From: Elusimicrobiota bacterium
GTDB lineage: Bacteria > Elusimicrobiota > Elusimicrobia > Elusimicrobiales > UBA9959
Length of the DNA: 42,545 nucleotides
Direction of reading: 5' to 3'
NCBI GenBank assembly: GCA_003450815.1
Contig: DMES01000076.1
Span: 1 to 42,545, forward strand
The notes under the pieces were generated by a model. It had not been told where the DNA came from and made no database searches. It saw only the letters and a list, made by a program, of their open reading frames with translations. Positions 32,570 to 40,501 of this stretch are shown here, piece by piece. Numbering within the stretch: position 1 is the first letter of the stretch; each line of letters opens with the position of its first letter. Position numbers and translations under genes: made by a program.

Positions 32570-32770
32570 GGTGTTGTAGCGGTTCGGGGGGGTGTGAGAT
32601 AGGCGGAGGCTCACAAGAGCTTGGCCGCGTTATAGTTTGTCGTGTGGGTGCATTATTTGTGTCTGTGTTCTGAGGGAGGCATGTAGTCGAGGTGTTTGTA
32701 ACGCGGTGGTGTAGGGAGCGCGAAAAGATGGTTGACAGGAGCAATCTTTTCGTGCTCCCTTTTCTTTTTC
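32570..32770 (+). ncRNA. Candidate independent small RNA, about 200 nt
   Basis: A consensus promoter and a strong intrinsic terminator bracket a non-coding, G/U-rich sequence with very few C residues. The body can form TGTGAG/CTCACA (about 32593-32615) inside a GCGG/CCGC closing stem (about 32579-32628). The rest is less clearly structured, with GGGAGGCATGTAGTCGAGG and AACGCGGTGGTG segments. It does not show the hallmarks of SRP RNA, tmRNA or RNase P RNA. A divergent 6S RNA is possible on size and promoter strength; a terminator-controlled leader of the downstream TPR gene is less likely. Gene-like organisation is well supported, identity is not. Confidence 0.65.
32713..32770 (+). terminator. 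Strong intrinsic terminator of the small RNA
   Basis: 32713-32729 pairs with 32744-32760 over 17 bp including one G-U pair, with a 14-nt loop. The T-rich tail TTTCTTTTT follows. It is the strongest plus-strand terminator in the window. Confidence 0.88.
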
Positions 32771-32830
32771 CGGTTTTTAAAAATTTTTGCGGCAAAAATT
32801 TTTAATTAATATAATCCTTATAATAAAGAT

Positions 32831-34504
32831 ATGATACTCCCCGGCGCCTTTCTTGGCTGGTTTCTTCTCTTAATTGGACCCGCTTTCGCCTCGCTTGAAA
32901 ACCCGGCGGCAAAAACCGTGTGGGACGCTCTGATGGCGGAACAGAGTTCCCTGAATCTGCGTAAAGGCTACATTCTAATGAATTCCGGGCGATATCCCGA
33001 AGCGGCGGAGGAATTCTTAAAGGCGCTTGAAAAAACCCCAGACTATTCGAGCGCCCGTGTGCTTTACGGGGCCAGCCTCTATTGGCTGGGGGAACCGCAA
33101 AAGGCGGCAGCGGAATTTGACTCCGCTTTGAAGCTTGATCCTCAAAATGCCATGGCATTTCAGCTTAAGGGTATAGTATGCGCCTGGCAGGGCGATTACG
33201 AAGGCGCGCTTGATAATTTTACCAGGTCGGACGCTATCGCGGGTAATCGCGCGGATATAAAAATGAATATCGGTTCGGTTTATCAATCCATGGGGTTGTA
33301 CGAGGGAGCGCTTGACTATTCAAGGCTTGCGGTTGCGCTTGAGCCTGAGAACCCTCTTTACCATTTTCAACTGGGTATTCTCTACTCACGGCTTGGGCGA
33401 TACGACCAGGCGGCTGTGGAACTTAAAAAAGCGCTTTCGATTTATCCGGATTATGAGGACGCGATGCTTGAACTGGCCGTTTTGAACGACAGGCTCGGAG
33501 ATTACGGCGCGGCCGTCAGGCTTTACAGAAAGGCGTTGCTTTTAAAACCAGGCGATTCGGTCTCGCGCTTCCGGCTGGCCTGGACGCTCTTAAAGACCGG
33601 CGGCGTCGGGGTGGAAATTAAAAAAGTGCTGGAGGGGGCGTTTTTGCTTACTCCTAAAAATGACAAGGGCGGCATTTCCATAACGCTTGCGTACGCGGGC
33701 GGCGAAGCGCCCGGCTCGCAGGCAGCTGAAAGCACAAATGCCGGAGACAGTCCGCTTGAAAATGCCGTGGCGAAAATTCCGGAGGACGAGGATATAAAGA
33801 TAAAAGTTGAAATTCTGGAATTGCCAAAAACAGGGCTTGTTAAGAGGGACCCTGAAAAACCGAGCGCGCTTAAAGATCAGCTGTCGGCCGCATACAAAAG
33901 ATCTCGTCTTTCCTACACGAAAAAGGAGTATTTTCTCGCGGCTGGTAAGTCCGCCGGGAGGCGTGAAAAAGCGTCCGATATTTCAACCGAAATAAAGAAA
34001 ATGATGCAGGGCGTTTCACAGGGGGGCGACGCGAAACTTTTATTGAATATCGAAACACATAAAACTGCCGTGGTCCGGGGCGGCGCGGCAGGTCTGAAGG
34101 CCGCTGAAGTCACCTATAAGCCCAGAGATGTCGGCAATGACATGGGGCTTTGGGTTATGGGCGACAACTGGCTTGAAAATGTTTCCGACGCTGTTGAAGA
34201 GATGGAAGATCCTGTTTTTGCCGCGAATACGGCGGAAGGGCGGCTCCATAGTTTGCGGCCTGAGGCGGCCCCTGAGTTCGGTTTGGTGTTGGGCCTCGGC
34301 TACCTGTTGCTTGGCCGCGCCGATTCCGCGCTGGAAGAATTTAATGGGAAAAGCGGTGTGCTGTCCGACCTGGGCAGGGCCGCTGCTTTGGTGGAAAAGG
34401 GCGACGAGGCCGGAGGCCTTAACTCCTGCCGCGAGGCGCTTAATAAGGAACCAAAAAATAAAACAGCCCTCTCTAATTTCAAGTGGCTTTCGGGAGGTAA
34501 ATGA
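32831..34504 (+). CDS. Secreted TPR protein
   Basis: 557 residues. A signal peptide (about 1-21) is followed by seven or so TPR repeats (about 40-270), with clear units such as AAAEFDSALKLDPQNAMAFQ and QAAVELKKALSIYPDYEDAM. A second part (about 270-460) of unknown type contains a DEDIKIKVEILELP segment, and another TPR-like unit ends the protein. There is no Shine-Dalgarno; a TATAAT hexamer ends 6 nt before the ATG, so it may be leaderless. The P-loop-less THEP1-like gene begins 5 bp after the stop. Confidence 0.75.
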   Translation: MILPGAFLGWFLLLIGPAFASLENPAAKTVWDALMAEQSSLNLRKGYILMNSGRYPEAAEEFLKALEKTPDYSSARVLYGASLYWLGEPQKAAAEFDSALKLDPQNAMAFQLKGIVCAWQGDYEGALDNFTRSDAIAGNRADIKMNIGSVYQSMGLYEGALDYSRLAVALEPENPLYHFQLGILYSRLGRYDQAAVELKKALSIYPDYEDAMLELAVLNDRLGDYGAAVRLYRKALLLKPGDSVSRFRLAWTLLKTGGVGVEIKKVLEGAFLLTPKNDKGGISITLAYAGGEAPGSQAAESTNAGDSPLENAVAKIPEDEDIKIKVEILELPKTGLVKRDPEKPSALKDQLSAAYKRSRLSYTKKEYFLAAGKSAGRREKASDISTEIKKMMQGVSQGGDAKLLLNIETHKTAVVRGGAAGLKAAEVTYKPRDVGNDMGLWVMGDNWLENVSDAVEEMEDPVFAANTAEGRLHSLRPEAAPEFGLVLGLGYLLLGRADSALEEFNGKSGVLSDLGRAAALVEKGDEAGGLNSCREALNKEPKNKTALSNFKWLSGGK

Positions 34505-34508
34505 GGGT

Positions 34509-35075
34509 ATGAAAAAAAATCTTGCCATAGCCTTCAGGAGTTACAGCCTCAAAGAGATTTTTGTGGCAAAACTTTTTTTCAGCTACAATTACTGGCTGTC
34601 CGGTTTTCGTACTTTTGAGAAAAGGACAGCGGGATCGCGCCTGGGTTTTACCCTTGAAACCGCGCGAGGACAGTGCCTTGAGCTGGCTTCAAAAAACCTG
34701 CCTGGCCCGGCGCGGCTGAATAAATATGGGGTAAATCTGCCCGGACTTGAGACGGTTTTTAAGGAGGCTTTTGAATCAGCCGCCAGGGATAAAAAAATAC
34801 TGCTCCTTGACGAACTTGGCCCTATGGCGCTGCTTTCTCCTTCTGTACGGCGCATGGCGGCGGAGGCGCTCGTCTCCCCGGTTCCCTGCCTGGTTTTTTT
34901 CAGGCTCGGCGCTAAAAGCTTTGAGGGAACGCTTTCGGGGCTTGATAATACGGCAATGGCCGAACTGGACACTGCTCCCGCCGTGGTGAGGCGGGAGGCG
35001 GAAAACTGGTTTGAAGAACGCATTAATTTGATGACACAGATCAAAACGGATTACACAGATAAAATTGAGGACTAA
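34509..35075 (+). CDS. THEP1-like protein lacking the P-loop
   Basis: 188 residues from the ATG at 34509 (a GGAGG lies upstream); an apparent longer frame from 34128 overlaps the TPR gene in another frame and is rejected. The family's GFxTxE-xRxGF segment is present as LSGFRTFEKRTAGSRLGF (30-47). Walker B is LLLDELGPMA (D101, E102), matching IIDEFGPLE of the gene at 1844. The region where Walker A should be reads IAFRSYSLKEIFVAKL, with no GK[ST]. So the fold is probably kept but nucleotide binding is doubtful. murC follows after 2 bp, which suggests coupled expression with cell-wall synthesis. Confidence 0.6.
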   Translation: MKKNLAIAFRSYSLKEIFVAKLFFSYNYWLSGFRTFEKRTAGSRLGFTLETARGQCLELASKNLPGPARLNKYGVNLPGLETVFKEAFESAARDKKILLLDELGPMALLSPSVRRMAAEALVSPVPCLVFFRLGAKSFEGTLSGLDNTAMAELDTAPAVVRREAENWFEERINLMTQIKTDYTDKIED

Positions 35076-35077
35076 AC

Positions 35078-36457
35078 ATGAATTTCACGCTTGATTTTTC
35101 CCTTGAAGAGATGAAAAAAGTCCACTTCATAGGTATCGGCGGCATAGGTATGAGCGGTATCGCCCGGCTGCTGTTAGCGGCCGGTTTTGACGTGTCAGGC
35201 TCCGACCTGAACGACTCCGAGATAACAAAGGGATTGAAGGCAGAGGGCGCTAAGATTTTCGCCGGCCATAAAGCGGCCAACCTCGGCCAAAGTGATATAG
35301 TGGTGGTCAGTTCCGCTATCAGGCCGGATAACCCTGAACTCAGGCGCGCTTTTGCCGCAGGCATGAAAGTAGTTCAACGGGCACGGATGCTTTCAAAAAT
35401 AGCCGAGCTGAAAAAGACTGTGGCGGTAAGCGGCACCCACGGAAAAACCACCACCACGTCCATGACGGCCGCGGCACTGCACGCCGCCGGGGCCGACGCC
35501 ACCGCGGTGGTGGGGGGGATTTTCAAGAACGCAGGCTCTAACATACGGCTGGGTAAAAGCGAGTATTTTGTCATTGAAGCCGACGAATCGGACGGCTCAT
35601 TTCTTTATTTCTCTCCACTGGTCGCCTGCATTACCAATATAGACTCCGACCACCTGGACCATTACGGGAATATGGCAAACCTGAAAAACGCTTTTCTGTC
35701 TTACGCGTCCAAACCTCCGTTCTATGGCGCCGCCGTCCTTTGCGCCGATGACGCCAATGTGCTTGAAATAGCAGGAAAATTGAAGGGGCCTTTTTTAACT
35801 TACGGGCTTAAAAACCGCCCCGACTGGACCGCCAGGGATATGCGGGTGATCAAGGGAGGAGGCACGGCATATACGGCGGTTTTCAAGGGAGCCGAGAAAG
35901 GCAGGGTGCGACTGCGCGCGCCGGGGCGGCATAATCTGCTTAATTCCCTTTGCGCCATAGCGGCAGGCAGCTACCTGGGTTTTGATTTTAATAAACTGGC
36001 TGGGGGCCTCGCGGACTTTAGCGGCGTGAAGCGCCGTCTGGAACGCCTTGGAAACGTTTCAGGCGTGGATTTTCTTGACGATTACGGCCACCATCCCACC
36101 GAGATAAAAGCCACGCTGGACACGGCAGCCGGGCTTTTCAAAGGACGGCGGCTGGTGGTTTTGTTCCAGCCGCATCGTTACTCAAGGACCAGCCTTCTGT
36201 TCCGCCAGTTCCCGCGGGCATTTGCGAGCGCTGACAGGGTTTATGTGATGGAAATTTATCCGGCGGGGGAAAAACCTGTTGCCGGGGTCACTTCCCGGCT
36301 TGTACTTGACGGTATTAAAAAAAACGGCATTGCCGCTTCGGAGTTCCCCGGTGCGCTTGAATTGTCCAAAGAACTGCGCCCGGGAGATGTTTTAATAACA
36401 GTCGGCGCCGGAGATGTGTGGAAAACCGGCGCGGAAATTAAGATGAGGCTGGGATAA
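35078..36457 (+). CDS. murC: UDP-N-acetylmuramate--L-alanine ligase
   Basis: Adds L-Ala to UDP-MurNAc in the cytoplasm. 459 residues. The Rossmann domain starts with HFIGIGGIGMSGIARLL. The ATP loop is SGTHGKTTTT (118-127). The central domain has EADESDGSFLYFSP and NIDSDHLDHYG, and the C-terminal domain has DDYGHHPTEIKATL and QPHRYSRT. All Mur ligase residues are present. GAGGA precedes the ATG. It is isolated from other mur genes in this window and sits behind a P-loop-less THEP1 relative. Confidence 0.97.
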   Translation: MNFTLDFSLEEMKKVHFIGIGGIGMSGIARLLLAAGFDVSGSDLNDSEITKGLKAEGAKIFAGHKAANLGQSDIVVVSSAIRPDNPELRRAFAAGMKVVQRARMLSKIAELKKTVAVSGTHGKTTTTSMTAAALHAAGADATAVVGGIFKNAGSNIRLGKSEYFVIEADESDGSFLYFSPLVACITNIDSDHLDHYGNMANLKNAFLSYASKPPFYGAAVLCADDANVLEIAGKLKGPFLTYGLKNRPDWTARDMRVIKGGGTAYTAVFKGAEKGRVRLRAPGRHNLLNSLCAIAAGSYLGFDFNKLAGGLADFSGVKRRLERLGNVSGVDFLDDYGHHPTEIKATLDTAAGLFKGRRLVVLFQPHRYSRTSLLFRQFPRAFASADRVYVMEIYPAGEKPVAGVTSRLVLDGIKKNGIAASEFPGALELSKELRPGDVLITVGAGDVWKTGAEIKMRLG

Positions 36458-36460
36458 AAC

Positions 36461-36556
36461 CAGGGGATAGCGTATAGGGGCTAGGGAATAGGGAAGGATT
36501 TCCTAAATTTTCTGCACCCTTTAACCTAACCCCTATACGCTAGCCCCTAGCCCCTG
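36461..36556. repeat. Heptamer hairpin element, TAGGGKA type
   Basis: Left arm AGGGGATAGCGTATAGGGG and right arm CCCCTATACGCTAGCCCCT pair at 18 of 19 positions. Both arms are 7-nt repeats. The centre has GAAGGATTTCCTAA, a decayed form of the AAGGARYTCCTT palindrome. The right arm ends 5 bp before the rsmA ATG. Confidence 0.8.
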
Positions 36557-36561
36557 TTCTT

Positions 36562-37341
36562 ATGCCCAAATACAGCCAGGTTTTTTTAACAGATAAGCGG
36601 GTTTGCGCGGAAATAGTTTCCGCCCTTAACGGTGAGGAATTTGAAAGGCTGATAGAAATAGGCCCCGGCCGCGGAGCCCTTACGGAGCTTCTTTACCCCA
36701 AATACGGACCGCGTTTCAGGGCGGTGGAAATTGACCCTGAGATGGCTGAATTCCTGCGCGGGAAATATCCCGGCATAAGTCTTGTTAACCGGGATTTCCT
36801 TGAGCTTGACCTTTCCGGTGAAACGCGCGGCGTAAAGACGGCTTTCATAGGCAATCTTCCATATTCCTGTTCCACCCCTATCCTTGAGCGGGTTCTCGGG
36901 CTTGAAGATTTCGCTCTGGCGGTTTTCATGTTTCAGAAAGAGGTGGCCCGCAAGCTTACGGCGGAGCGCGGCACTCATGACTACGGCTATCTTTCAATTG
37001 CCGCGCAGGCGCGCGCCGACATTGCTTTGCTTGCCGATGTGGGGGCGGCCAGTTTCAAGCCGGAGCCTGAAGTGGATTCTTCAGTGCTTGTTTTCAGGCC
37101 CCGTAAGCTCCTGGCCGCGGAACTCGAAAAAAAACTTTTCAGTCTGCTTAAGTCCGCTTTTTCACACAGAAGAAAAACCCTGGTTAATTCGCTTGCGCTC
37201 TCCGGCAGGTTCTCAAAAGCGGCAGTTGAAGACGCCATGTCAAAGATTGGTTTGGGCCTCAGGGCCAGACCTCAGGAATTGTCGCTTGAAGAGTACCTGG
37301 GACTGAACGCGGAGCTGGGAAAACCAGGGGATAGGGGGTAG
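36562..37341 (+). CDS. rsmA: 16S rRNA adenine dimethyltransferase
   Basis: SAM-dependent enzyme (KsgA) that dimethylates two adjacent adenines near the 3' end of 16S rRNA. 259 residues. Motifs: QVFLTDKRV, the SAM loop EIGPGRGALTELL, VEIDPEMAEFL, the catalytic NLPYSCSTPIL, then FMFQKEVARKL and PEVDSSVLVF. There is no Shine-Dalgarno; a heptamer repeat runs up to the ATG. The last residues (about KPGDRG) and the TAG stop come from the next heptamer element, so the tail is repeat-derived. Confidence 0.95.
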   Translation: MPKYSQVFLTDKRVCAEIVSALNGEEFERLIEIGPGRGALTELLYPKYGPRFRAVEIDPEMAEFLRGKYPGISLVNRDFLELDLSGETRGVKTAFIGNLPYSCSTPILERVLGLEDFALAVFMFQKEVARKLTAERGTHDYGYLSIAAQARADIALLADVGAASFKPEPEVDSSVLVFRPRKLLAAELEKKLFSLLKSAFSHRRKTLVNSLALSGRFSKAAVEDAMSKIGLGLRARPQELSLEEYLGLNAELGKPGDRG

Positions 37342-37391
37342 GGTATAGGGAAGTAGTCCCTTATTCCTGCACCCTTTCCCCGCGACTCTGG
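37324..37391. repeat. Heptamer element at the rsmA 3' end (eroded right arm)
   Basis: The left arm has AGGGGATAGGGGGTAGGG and TATAGGGA units. The right arm has only CACCCTTTCCCC left. The central palindrome is reduced to GTAGTCCCTTA. It contains the rsmA stop codon. Confidence 0.65.
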
Positions 37392-37477
37392 TTGTCTACC
37401 TTTCCAGTCACCTGACCTTTATAAAATAGTATAATTGTGATGTTATCAACGAGAATTTTCCCATGGGAGGAATGGGC

Positions 37478-38518
37478 ATGAACTTTTACGCCAAAAGAGT
37501 TAAGGATCTGCAAGCGCTTCTTAAAGACGCGAAAATAGACGCATTAGTGGTGGCTCGTCCTCTTGAAACCGCTTTTCTAACCGGGTTCTCCATGGACGGT
37601 TATATTATGCTTATTTCAAGGTCGGATGCCTGGGCTTTTATGCCCAAAATGCTGTTAGAGCAGTTTAATTCAAAAGCTCCGTTTATAAAAGCCGCGTCCT
37701 GCGATAATACGCTTGAAGCGGTTATTTCCAAAATAAAAGAGCATAAATTCAAAAAGGCGGCCTTTGAGCCGGAGACCGAAACCTATCTGCGCGGGCAGTT
37801 TTGGGCGAAGAATGGATGCTTGGAGAAAAAAGGATTTATCGCTTCACTGCGGCTCATAAAAGAAGGAGAGGAAATAACCGCGCTCAGGCGTTCCTGCCGT
37901 GTGGCGGTGGAAGCTTTAAGGCGGATAAAACCAGGATTGAAAACAGGCAGGACGGAGCTTTCCGTGGCCAGGGAACTTGAAGATCTTATGCAGGCCAAAG
38001 GCGCGAAAGGTCCTTCGTTCAACCTGATAATCGGCTTCGGTCCCGATTCAGCTCTGCCACACCATGAAAGTTCGGAGCGTAAACTTAAGGATAACGAGGC
38101 GGTTCTGATCGATTTTGGCTGTGTCTATGGCGGTTATTGCTCCGATATGACACGAACCTTTTTTCATGGCAGGCCCACTGCGGAGTTCCTAAAAGTCCAC
38201 GCTATAGTGGCCGCCGCTCAGAAGGCGGGTGTAAAGGCCGTTAAGGCGGGTGTAAAAGCCCGGCTTGTGGACAAGACCTGCAGGGATTATATTGCGGATG
38301 CCGGTTATGGCCAGTACTTTATACACGGCACTGGGCATGGCGTGGGGTTGGAGATACATGAGGCGCCTACGCTTAACACCAAGTCGGAAGAAACCTTAAA
38401 GGCCGGAATGGCGGTTACAGTGGAACCCGGAATTTATCTCAGCGGCAGGTTCGGAGTGAGAATAGAAGACTCCGTGCTGGTGAAAAAGAACGGTTGTGAA
38501 ATACTTACTTGCGAATAG
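37478..38518 (+). CDS. M24 family metallopeptidase (Xaa-Pro aminopeptidase type)
   Basis: 346 residues from the ATG at 37478, chosen because GGAGG stands 7 nt upstream; the ATG at 37463 would place that Shine-Dalgarno inside the gene. The N-terminal creatinase-like domain (about 1-120) is followed by the pita-bread catalytic domain. Metal ligands are visible in IDFGCVYGGYCSDMTRTFF (two Asp), GTGHGVGLEIHEAP (His), VTVEPGIY (Glu) and VRIEDSVLV (Glu). It probably cleaves X-Pro dipeptide bonds in the cytoplasm (PepP or PepQ type). A TATAAT lies at 37430-37435. Confidence 0.9.
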   Translation: MNFYAKRVKDLQALLKDAKIDALVVARPLETAFLTGFSMDGYIMLISRSDAWAFMPKMLLEQFNSKAPFIKAASCDNTLEAVISKIKEHKFKKAAFEPETETYLRGQFWAKNGCLEKKGFIASLRLIKEGEEITALRRSCRVAVEALRRIKPGLKTGRTELSVARELEDLMQAKGAKGPSFNLIIGFGPDSALPHHESSERKLKDNEAVLIDFGCVYGGYCSDMTRTFFHGRPTAEFLKVHAIVAAAQKAGVKAVKAGVKARLVDKTCRDYIADAGYGQYFIHGTGHGVGLEIHEAPTLNTKSEETLKAGMAVTVEPGIYLSGRFGVRIEDSVLVKKNGCEILTCE

Positions 38519-38628
38519 GCATACGAATAATAAGCACCTCACGAATAAGGACTAATAACGGCATTGAATTTATTCGTGATGATTAGTGAAAAGATTCGCG
38601 GTGTTATTCGCAAAACATTCGCAAGACG
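38519..38628. repeat. Heptamer element, CGAATAA/TTATTCG type
   Basis: Repeated CGAATAA (38525, 38550) and the complementary TTATTCG and ATTCGTG, ATTCGCG, ATTCGCA units alternate over about 110 bp between the peptidase gene and lemA. Long palindromic pairing is weaker than in the TAGGGKA type. Confidence 0.6.
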
Positions 38629-38639
38629 GGAGGAAATGT

Positions 38640-39203
38640 ATGGTTATATTAGCGGTTGCTCTGTTGGTTTTGGGTTTTGGGGCGGTGGTTATTTTCAATA
38701 ACCTCATAAAGTTAAGAAATCAGGTGGCTAATGCCTTCAAGCAGATAGATGTGCAGCTTAAAAGACGTCATGACCTTATTCCCAACCTGGTTGCATCCGT
38801 AAAAGGGGAAATGAAATTTGAAAAGGAAACCCTGGAAGGGGTCATACAGGCCCGCGCGGCCGCGGTTTCAGCCGGGCAGGGCGGAAATACCGGGGACATT
38901 CTGGCCAAGGAAGGCATGCTCACGCAGGCTCTGGGAAGATTGATGGCCGTGGCGGAAAATTACCCCAACCTCAAGGCCAGCGAATCCGTTAAATTGCTTA
39001 TGGAGGAGCTGACCCATACTGAGAATCAGATCGGGTTTGCCCGGCAGTTTTATAATGATGTCGTAACAAGTTTCAATACCCGGCAGCAGGTGTTCCCTGC
39101 CAATGTGGTCTCCTCCATGATGGGTTTCTCTGCGTCAACGCTTTGGGAGCTTCCGGCCGATTCCACCGAACGGGAAACCCCCAAGGTGGAACTGACGGTA
39201 TAA
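38640..39203 (+). CDS. lemA: LemA family protein
   Basis: 187 residues from the ATG at 38640 (GGGAGGA Shine-Dalgarno); an upstream in-frame ATG at 38586 would add 18 residues encoded by the repeat. One N-terminal hydrophobic anchor (about 2-22) is followed by a helical domain with FNNLIKLRNQVANAFKQIDVQLKRRHDLIPNLV (about residues 20-52), AENYPNLKAS and FYNDVVTSFNT. These are the family signature. Function is not well defined; members often neighbour HtpX-type proteases, as here. Confidence 0.92.
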   Translation: MVILAVALLVLGFGAVVIFNNLIKLRNQVANAFKQIDVQLKRRHDLIPNLVASVKGEMKFEKETLEGVIQARAAAVSAGQGGNTGDILAKEGMLTQALGRLMAVAENYPNLKASESVKLLMEELTHTENQIGFARQFYNDVVTSFNTRQQVFPANVVSSMMGFSASTLWELPADSTERETPKVELTV

Positions 39204-39206
39204 AAT

Positions 39207-39338
39207 CAGGGTAGAGGGTAAAAGAAAGGGTATAGGGTATAGGGTGTAGGGTGTAGGGTGTAGGGTTTAGGGTTTAGGTTTAAGGAATTCCTTATTTCGC
39301 ACCCTCTACCCTATTCCCTCTACCCTCTCCCCTTACTT
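39207..39338. repeat. Heptamer hairpin element, TAGGGKA type (longest)
   Basis: The left arm has about ten 7-nt units including three tandem GGGTGTA and two GGGTTTA. The right arm has TCTACCC, TATTCCC, TCTACCC, TCTCCCC. The centre is TTAAGGAATTCCTTA, a perfect palindrome. It fills the full gap between lemA and htpX and ends 1 bp before the htpX ATG. Confidence 0.85.
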
Positions 39339-39339
39339 T

Positions 39340-40410
39340 ATGAACATCTTCGAACAACAGGCCAGCAACAGGAGGATGACGGCTTTTATTATGGCCGCCT
39401 TTGTGGCGCTGTTTTTGTTCATAGGGCTGGGGTTTGATTTTTTTAAGCTCAACTTTAATCCCGCCGCGGCTTCCAGATACACCATGAACTCGTCCGGCTA
39501 TTACGAGGTCAACACACATGCCTCTCAGCCGATTCCCTACGGAACAATACTATCACTTCTGGTCGGTTTGGGGATGGCGGCAAACAGCATGGTAAACGGC
39601 CCCGCCATGGTGCTCAAGTCAACCAAGGCCAGGCGCGCTGTTTCAGCCGATGAAAAAGAAAAGCAGTTTGTAAATATTGTGGAGGAGATGTCCACGGCGG
39701 CGGGGATGGCGGCGCCGGCGGCCTATGTGGTGCCGGACCCCGATCTGAACGCGTTCGCCACCGGCACAAATCCTTCCAATTCGGTTATCGCCGTTACCGA
39801 GGGGCTTTTGGGTTCGCTTAACCGTGAGGAACTTCAGGGCGTTGTGGCCCATGAAATGAGCCACATAAGAAATTACGACATGCGCCTTATGACCGTGACC
39901 GCGGCGCTTCTTGGCGCTATCGGGCTTATAAGCGATTTTGCGGGCCGCAGTATGCGCTACTCAAAACTTCCATCCGGAAGCGGCTCCACATCGTCGTCTT
40001 ATTCGCGCGGTGACTCTAAAAAAGGGTTGGGGCCGCTGATGCTGATTTTGTTTGTTTTGTGGATACTCCTTGTGGTACTTGCGCCTATTCTTTCGCGGCT
40101 TCTTGCCATGGCTATTTCGCGCGAACGGGAGTATTTGGCCGACGCCTCCGGCGCCGAGCTGACCAGGAATCCTCTATCTCTTGCCTCTGCGTTAGAAAAA
40201 ATACGCAACGCCGTTGTTCCCACTTACGCCATAAATAACGGCGTGGCGCACATGTGCATAACGGACCCGCGCGGCAGTCTGATAGAGGAAAAAATCGGTT
40301 TCGCGGCAGACCTTTTCGCCACACATCCTCCAATGGAAAAGAGAATACTGGCGTTAAAGGTGATGGCGTATCAGAACAGCAGGGGAGGAACTGCAGGGAA
40401 TAGCGTATAG
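39340..40410 (+). CDS. htpX: HtpX-like M48 metalloprotease
   Basis: A 356-residue integral membrane protease for quality control of membrane proteins. The zinc motif is HEMSH (H171-H175), and the third ligand is in EREYLADASGAELTRNP. Hydrophobic segments lie near the N-terminus (about 15-35 and 68-85) and on both sides of the catalytic part (about 182-200 and 228-250). A Ser/Gly-rich loop (GSGSTSSSYSRG) separates the inner helices. There is no Shine-Dalgarno; a heptamer element abuts the ATG. The C-terminal residues (about GTAGNSV) and the TAG stop lie in the following element. Confidence 0.93.
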   Translation: MNIFEQQASNRRMTAFIMAAFVALFLFIGLGFDFFKLNFNPAAASRYTMNSSGYYEVNTHASQPIPYGTILSLLVGLGMAANSMVNGPAMVLKSTKARRAVSADEKEKQFVNIVEEMSTAAGMAAPAAYVVPDPDLNAFATGTNPSNSVIAVTEGLLGSLNREELQGVVAHEMSHIRNYDMRLMTVTAALLGAIGLISDFAGRSMRYSKLPSGSGSTSSSYSRGDSKKGLGPLMLILFVLWILLVVLAPILSRLLAMAISREREYLADASGAELTRNPLSLASALEKIRNAVVPTYAINNGVAHMCITDPRGSLIEEKIGFAADLFATHPPMEKRILALKVMAYQNSRGGTAGNSV

Positions 40411-40476
40411 CGGATAGGGATTAGTGAAGGAGTTCTTTAGCCCTAACTACTCGCCCCTAGCCTCTAGCCCCTATCG
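40393..40476. repeat. Heptamer hairpin element, TAGGGKA type
   Basis: Left arm GGGAATAGCGTATAGCGGAT and right arm CCCCTAGCCTCTAGCCCCTA with the central GAAGGAGTTCTTTAG. It includes the htpX stop codon (TAG, 40408-40410) and ends about 15 bp before the efp Shine-Dalgarno. Confidence 0.8.
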
Positions 40477-40501
40477 CAATCAATGTTGAAGGAGATCATG
40501 A

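Noticed and set aside
32514..32795. 93-residue minus-strand ORF over the small RNA region
   Set aside because: It has a biased Thr/Pro/Ser composition, no Shine-Dalgarno and no known fold. It runs through the terminator stem and promoter, so it is a shadow of the G/U-rich RNA.
32535..32830. Riboswitch controlling the TPR gene
   Set aside because: The terminator is strong with no visible antiterminator pairing, and separate promoter-like TATAAT elements lie between it and the TPR start. Kept only as a minor alternative.
34128..34508. Longer N-terminal extension of the THEP1-like gene starting at 34128
   Set aside because: This part overlaps the end of the secreted TPR gene in another frame and reads as low-quality protein. 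The family-like sequence begins at the ATG at 34509.
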